A program made the position numbers and the translations under genes. From positions 95,165,371 through 95,229,370 of the forward strand of contig CM060695.1 in the NCBI GenBank assembly GCA_030686995.1: DNA of 64,000 bases, given 5' to 3'. The notes under the pieces were generated by a model. The model ran no database searches. It was not told where the DNA came from and was given only the letters and a program-made list of their open reading frames with translations. The stretch comes from Artemisia argyi. Its lineage: Eukaryota > Streptophyta > Magnoliopsida > Asterales > Asteraceae. This document shows positions 59,309 through 64,000 of the stretch, piece by piece (the stretch's first letter is position 1; each line of letters opens with the position of its first letter).

Positions 59309-60823
59309 GAGTAAGTTACACCGTTCGTCTTTGTGGTTTGCGTTGACTGGCGTCATTAGTCCCTTGACCAGAAAACTGCACCGTTCGTCCTTAACGGGCA
59401 AATGTTTGGCGTCATTAGTCCCTCCCCCACTAACGCTTGTTAAGTGTTGTTACACCTGAAGTCCCATGAGGGTATACTAGTCATTTCGCAAACCAAAAGG
59501 ATGGACGGTGCAAAAGGACGAACGGTGCAATTTTTATAATACGTTTGTAAGTTCCGTTTTAATATGTTTTCGTCTGTTCTTTTACGTTTTTGTCCGTTTT
59601 TTTTTGTCTGTTTTACGTTTCCTCCGTTTTTTACGTTTTCATCCGTTTTTTTGTTTTCGTATGTTTTTTTACATTTTTGTCTATTTTTTTTCGTTTTCGT
59701 CTGTTTTTTTATGTTTACGTCGGTTTATTTACATTTTTGTCAGTTGTTCTAACATTTTCATACACTTTCGTCCATTTTTTTACGTTTTTATCCATTCTTA
59801 ACCCTTTTTTTTGGGTTACGTCTGTTATTGTTCTTTCTATTTTTAGAAATTTGATGTTTTGGTTGTAATTTAGCATACCCATATATTAAAATGAGTTTTT
59901 CTTTAAGTCAAAGGACTACTTGTTGAAGGTTGATGCTAATAACCTGTAATTATTCTTTTTATTTTTTGAAATTTGATGTTTTTTGGTTATTATTTGATAT
60001 ACACATGTGAAAACGTATAAAAACGGATAAGAATTGATAAAAACGTATGAAAATGTAAAAACTGAACGAAAATGTATGAAAAACAGACGAAAACGAAAAA
60101 ACAGACAAAAACGTAAAAAAACAGACGAAAACAAAAAAAACGGATGAAAACATAAAAAACGGAGGAAAACGTAAAAAAAAAGATGAAAATGGCAAAAAGC
60201 AGATGAAAACGTAAAAAAAAAGGAGGAAAATGTAAAAATACAGACGAAAACGAAAAAAAACCGGATGAAAACGTAAAAAAAACGTAAAAATACAAATGAA
60301 ACCGAAAAAAAAACGGTTAAGAATGAAAAAAAACGTAAAAAAATGGACGAAAGCGTATGAAAACGTTAGAACAACGAAAAAAAACGGACGTAAACGTAAA
60401 AAAACAGATGAAAACGTAAAAGAACAGATGAAAACGAAAAAGAACAGATGAAAACGAAAAAAAAACGGATGAAAACGTAAAAAAGTGGATGAAAACGTAA
60501 AAAAAAAAAAAGAGACGAAAACAAAAAAAAACGGAGAAAAACGTAAAAAACAGACGAAAACATATAAAAAACGAAACTTACGAACGTATCAAAAGAAAAA
60601 TTGCACCGTTCGTCCTTTTGCACCGTTCGTCTTTTTGGTTTGCGAAATGACTAGTATACCCTCATGAGACTTCAGGTGTAACAATACTTAACAAGTGTTT
60701 GTGGGGAAGGGAGTAACGACGCCAAATGTTTGCCCATTAGGTACGAACGGTGCAATTTTTTTGGTAAACGGACTAACGATGCCAGTCAACGCAAATCACA
60801 ATGACGAACGGTGTAATTTACTC
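59309..60823. mobile_element. Mutator-like foldback element (1.5 kb)
   Basis: Long terminal inverted repeats begin GAGTAAxTTACACCGTTCGTC at both ends. They are flanked by a 9-bp direct repeat TTGATTTAA (59300-59308 and 60824-60832), the TSD size typical of Mutator-like elements. Inside each arm is a degenerate minisatellite of about 15-25 bp (left CGTTTTCxTCCGTTTTTTT, right its complement). Two direct copies of a GAAATTTGATGTTTT segment lie in the centre (59845 and 59968). There is no transposase; Phe-rich frames are by-products of the T-rich repeat. The element could form a long hairpin RNA if transcribed. Confidence 0.85.
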
Positions 60824-60832
60824 TTGATTTAA

Positions 60833-61062
60833 TTATACGAGTATAAAAGAATAACTTTCATTCCCATTGTACTTGTTTGGTTGGTAAGTTTTTTATATAA
60901 ACCTATTTCAATTACCGTAACCATAGTCATTTCTTTGTTTAACCAAACGCCCCCTCAGTCTCTCTTGTTTTCGTTAGAACCCTCGAGAAACCTCCAATTC
61001 CCCCTTTCGAAAAGAAGCCCAACCTAAAAAACACACATACAATCCAAAGACACGAATTAACC
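60833..61062 (+). promoter_or_regulatory. Core promoter and 5' leader of the zinc-ribbon gene
   Basis: TATA-like GTATAAAAG (60841-60849) and TATATAAAC (60895-60903) lie between the foldback element and the ATG. The leader upstream of the ATG is C/A-rich (60950-61062). The MULE ends 9-70 bp upstream of these boxes. Transcription start is not directly visible. Confidence 0.45.
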
Positions 61063-61377
61063 ATGTTTTTCTTCTTCGTAGGTGGAGTAAGTCAAGAAGT
61101 AGGCCAAGTCCTGAAACAACAAGCCGGGAAATGCATCAACTGCGGATCACCAGCCGATCTTGTCGACACCAACAACGTATTAAAACTCTTCTTTGTTCCT
61201 GTGTACCGGTGGCACGGAAAACAACAACTCATGCATTGCAATAATTGTAATTTATTCTTTCCACCCTCCTTGTCTCCCGTCTCTTCCGGGGTATCTGAAA
61301 ATCTTCGATGTCGCTTTTGTGATCGAGAAGTTGATTCTGGTTTCAGGTTTTGTCCGTTTTGTGGCTCTGCTCTTTGA
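61063..61377 (+). CDS. Small zinc-ribbon protein (104 aa), single exon
   Basis: An intact frame from an ATG preceded by AACC to TGA. It is a hydrophobic N-terminus (MFFFFVGGV) followed by four CxxC pairs: C24/C27 (CINCG), C59/C62 (CNNC), C83/C86 (CRFC) and C97/C100 (CPFCG). Together they can form two zinc ribbons. The middle VLKLFFVPVYRW motif is, as I recall, shared by a small plant family with a zinc-ribbon-15-like domain whose role is not known to me. The reading frame and cysteine pattern make this the best-supported host gene here. It is convergent with the gene ending at 62319. Confidence 0.88.
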   Translation: MFFFFVGGVSQEVGQVLKQQAGKCINCGSPADLVDTNNVLKLFFVPVYRWHGKQQLMHCNNCNLFFPPSLSPVSSGVSENLRCRFCDREVDSGFRFCPFCGSAL

Positions 61378-62318
61378 CTTTATTAGATATGTTTGTATAA
61401 GTTGTGTAATAACATGTGTTTAATGAATTTTATCTACTAGTATATTTTACCCTAAGCTAGTAGGCCCTTTATAGATATGATTATTGATGGATGTTCATGT
61501 TTTGAAAGGGATGATGTGATATGAAATGATTGGAATTTAGTTTTATAAAAGTGGTTATGATTATTTAAACATTTACATGTGACCTCTAAATAACTTCTGC
61601 CTGGTAATCGGCTCAAACTATGGATTAATCAGCTTAAAGATTAGAAATCATGATTAAGACATGTTTTATGTTAGGTAATCTGATTATCAGCAGACAGAAT
61701 GTATTTGTAAACTGGTTATCGAAGATTAATGATCAGAACAACAAACAGTTTCAGGAGACGGTATTTGGTTGTGCATAAATGATTTGTCTAGAATACTATT
61801 ACTAAATTGGAAGATGAAAGTTATCTGACATCTATGTAATTGGATTTTGTTTTACAGATAGTCACTTTGAAAACGCAATGTAAGAAACCACTTTAATCTT
61901 AACATTGTTCTTTGATCCAAAACAAATATGGTACTATAAAGAACTTGATGAAGCAAATAGTTGTAAACGTAGAAATGAACCAATTTAATCAACATTGTTC
62001 TTTGATCCAAAAACAAATATGGTACTAATAAGGAACTTGATAAAGCAAATAGTTGGAAACATAGAAATGAACCAATTTAATCTAACATTTTTCTTTGATC
62101 CAAAACAAATATGGTACTATAAGGAACTTGATAAAGCAAATAGTTGGAAACTTAAAAATGTCATACGTTTTAATCTTCTAGGTCTGTTCACAACGGAATT
62201 AGATGTATACAATCGAACAATATAGCAATTATCCTCCAGAGGTTAAATCACGACCATATCGATGGGTGAATCACATTGAAGCATTGTCTAGCATTTCATC
62301 TCATCTGTCGTATTGCAT
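61378..62318. other. Intergenic spacer with a 90-bp triplication
   Basis: The 3' flank of the zinc-ribbon gene has AATGAATTTT near 61422 (possible polyadenylation region). At 61901-61990, 61991-62083 and 62084-about 62165 there are three tandem units beginning AACATTGTTCTTTGATCCAA. No gene is supported; the frame at 61995-62225 runs through the repeat. Confidence 0.7.
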
Positions 62319-64000
62319 CTATGGTTCCTTCCCTTGCATTTTCAGAACATTTGCCTGAAAATGAACAATAATAAAGTATGAGTTTTTCCTTGAGTTTTAT
62401 CTGGCTATGGCATGATTCTTGTCTATTAACCGTTAGATATATGTATTTACCTCAGTGTGAACATGTTTTTACTGGACTTAAGCATACTTTATTCTGACTA
62501 CCAATATAGCAACCATAATTATTATCGGCATGCGATGGGAGAGGGCAATATTAGCCTCTTTCTCTTGCTTTGTCACTGCCCTCATGGATGACAACCTAGA
62601 CCCCTGATTAGGGGTGTGCAAAAATCAGTTTGGATCAACAAAACTGAAGAACCAGACCCGTGTTGCCTAAATATGGTTTGACTTGAGAGTCAAAATATTT
62701 TTCAAAATTCAGTTTTTTAGGATTTCTCCATCATGAATTACGTTATCTCATATTTATTTATATTTTTCAGACCATGAAGCTCAAAACTTTAAATCATGTT
62801 ATGATAATCTTTGAGAGTCAAAATCATTGGGAAAAATTGGTCTAGATGGGTCTGGTTCTCTGTTCCATGTTCCGATTAAGTTCTTGTTAGAGAAGACCCC
62901 TAAATGTAAGTTTATACGATTTCCAGAACTCCTATTTCACTATTTGAGTGTGAAATTAGTCTTTGAACTACGAATTTGGTATCATGTGGAGAGATCTTCA
63001 AGCAAAATATAGGGAAGGAAGGACTAAAAATGCTTTCAAAGTCGGCCAAAATTGATTCTGGTTTCATTAGTGTACTTTTTGGAACCATTTTCGATGTACC
63101 TGATCTTTATACGATTTGAATGGCGGGTTAATAAGCGTTCATATGTTAATTTAGCTCTTCATAAACCGTTTTGAAAGTAACATACAGTGTTTAATATGTT
63201 ATTCAGCTTTGCTTCCCCTACTGGTGTGGTACTAAACTACTAATTGGATACCTTTTTATCACTTTGTTAATAATATAATGCATCTATCTGATTTGAGAAA
63301 GTAGCATGATTACTAATGATTAGACGTATTAACATTCCTGACAAAGATCAAATGAAGAGAAACTATGTACCTCATTAGCGACCGTACCCTGTGGCGATAT
63401 TGCTGCAGGTGATGTCTCTAAATCATCAGTCTCTTCTTCGGTCACCTCGACATCTTCTGCAACATATATTGAAAAGATAATTAAATATTGTCACAAAAGA
63501 ACTTGGATCTGATGTGTTTTGATGATTCTAACTTTTCTCATTTGCATAGTGTCAAAAGAAATGAACAAATGATATAAATGAGTAAGAAATTTAGTCACGT
63601 ACCTATCTTTGTTTCCACATCTGTTACATCTACGGTTGGTGAAACAACCTCTTGTTCTTCGGCATTGGGGCTGTTGTCATCTATGGGATTTGAGGAATCA
63701 TCAATGGAATTTGGAGACTCTTCATCATGTATTGCACCCTGGATATTTTCTCTCTTTAAATCATTGACCTTTGAATCGTCCTTGAAGGCTTTCATAATGG
63801 GATCGACAACATCTTCGCTCAGCGTTGGAGTCATAAATTCATTTTTGACGTTATCCTTAGGTAGATTGGACACCTTAAGCTCTTCCAGTCGTTTGGCAGT
63901 CACATTGTCAGTTTTGGCCTCCTTATCCGTTATGGATTCTTTCTTTTCCTGATCTTTCGTCACAACTTCTGTAACACACGCATCGTCTTTGCTCTGTGAG
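62319..64000 (-). CDS. 3' end of a host gene (last three coding exons), acidic/lysine-rich protein
   Basis: Exon 1 (63603-64000 and beyond the window) encodes a charged, disordered-looking segment (TEVVTKDQEKKESITDKEAK, later SIDDSSNPIDDNSPNAEEQE) and ends ATAG before a GTACGT donor. Exon 2 (63371-63456, 86 bp) sits between a TTGCAG acceptor and a GTACAT donor and reads EDVEVTEEETDDLETSPAAI, then SPQGTVANE. The last exon begins at 62354 after TTTTCAG and reads ANVLKMQGKEP, stop TAG at 62319-62321. The splice phases agree (1, then 0), which strongly supports the model. The product is not recognised; no known domain is visible. Confidence 0.72.
62355..63370 (-). other. Intron of the host gene
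   Basis: 1016 bp with GT...AG borders on the minus strand. Around 62610 the plus strand has TAGGGGTGTGCAAAAATC, similar to terminal words of small hAT-like elements, but I see no matching end. The frame at 62827-63012 has no support as coding. Confidence 0.55.

Noticed and set aside
59508..60623. Phe-rich frames that look like membrane proteins
   Set aside because: They are translations of the T-rich minisatellite in the foldback element, present in several frames and on both strands.
63578..63952. Plus-strand Ser-rich frame opposite the host exon
   Set aside because: The minus-strand frame has coherent splice sites and phase, so the plus-strand frame is its shadow.

Overview
The window is nuclear DNA of a flowering plant, dominated by nested transposable elements with two ordinary host genes at the right-hand end. 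The gag proteins with a CX2CX3HX4C knuckle, and the acidic 602-residue retroelement protein at 36249-38057, resemble families I remember from Asteraceae (daisy family) genomes. That placement is inferred from memory, not searched.

Left part (1-14408): a decayed Athila/Tat-type Ty3/gypsy element on the minus strand (called G1 here). It has a 4.28-kb right LTR (10130-14408), a left LTR cut by the window edge (1-1963), a primer binding site, and a gag-protease-RT-RNase H-integrase reading frame broken by seven stops and two frameshifts. A 1.42-kb solo LTR of another family (8569-9989) sits in its leader with a perfect 5-bp target duplication. From 14409 to about 21200 there are remnants of Copia-type elements (pol end, polypurine tracts, LTRs at 16173-16557 and 17519-18690), an LTR-like piece and short tandem repeats.

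Middle part (21282-46490): a probable minus-strand Helitron inserted in an (AT)n tract. It carries a captured receptor-like-kinase fragment with its intron and a 2.6-kb tandem duplication. The second duplicate copy is interrupted by a gag/protease-only gypsy-type element (G3, 26494-44164, TSD ATCAC). G3 is in turn interrupted by a young non-autonomous element (G2, 32491-42435). G2 shares LTR start, PBS, polypurine tract and 3' region with G1, but encodes one 602-residue protein with three zinc-knuckle-like motifs, a helical segment, an acidic middle and a C-terminal hydrophobic segment. The first duplicate copy preserves the empty G3 site.

Right part: a second Helitron-type 3' terminus at 46599 begins a region of exon-like fragments on the minus strand that I cannot identify, then a tRNA-like SINE candidate, a long AT tract, an inverted duplication of an acidic reading frame, and another solo LTR (57678-59085). 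A 1.5-kb Mutator-like foldback element (59309-60823, 9-bp TSD) follows, with its right edge next to the promoter of an intact single-exon zinc-ribbon gene (61063-61377, +). Convergent to that gene are the last three exons of a second host gene (62319-64000, -), with matching splice phases.

Relations: G1, G2 and G3 all begin TGATGAG, use a tRNA-Asp-like PBS and carry the same post-ORF hairpin. G1-type elements could therefore have supplied enzymes in trans to the pol-less G2 and perhaps G3. This is inference.
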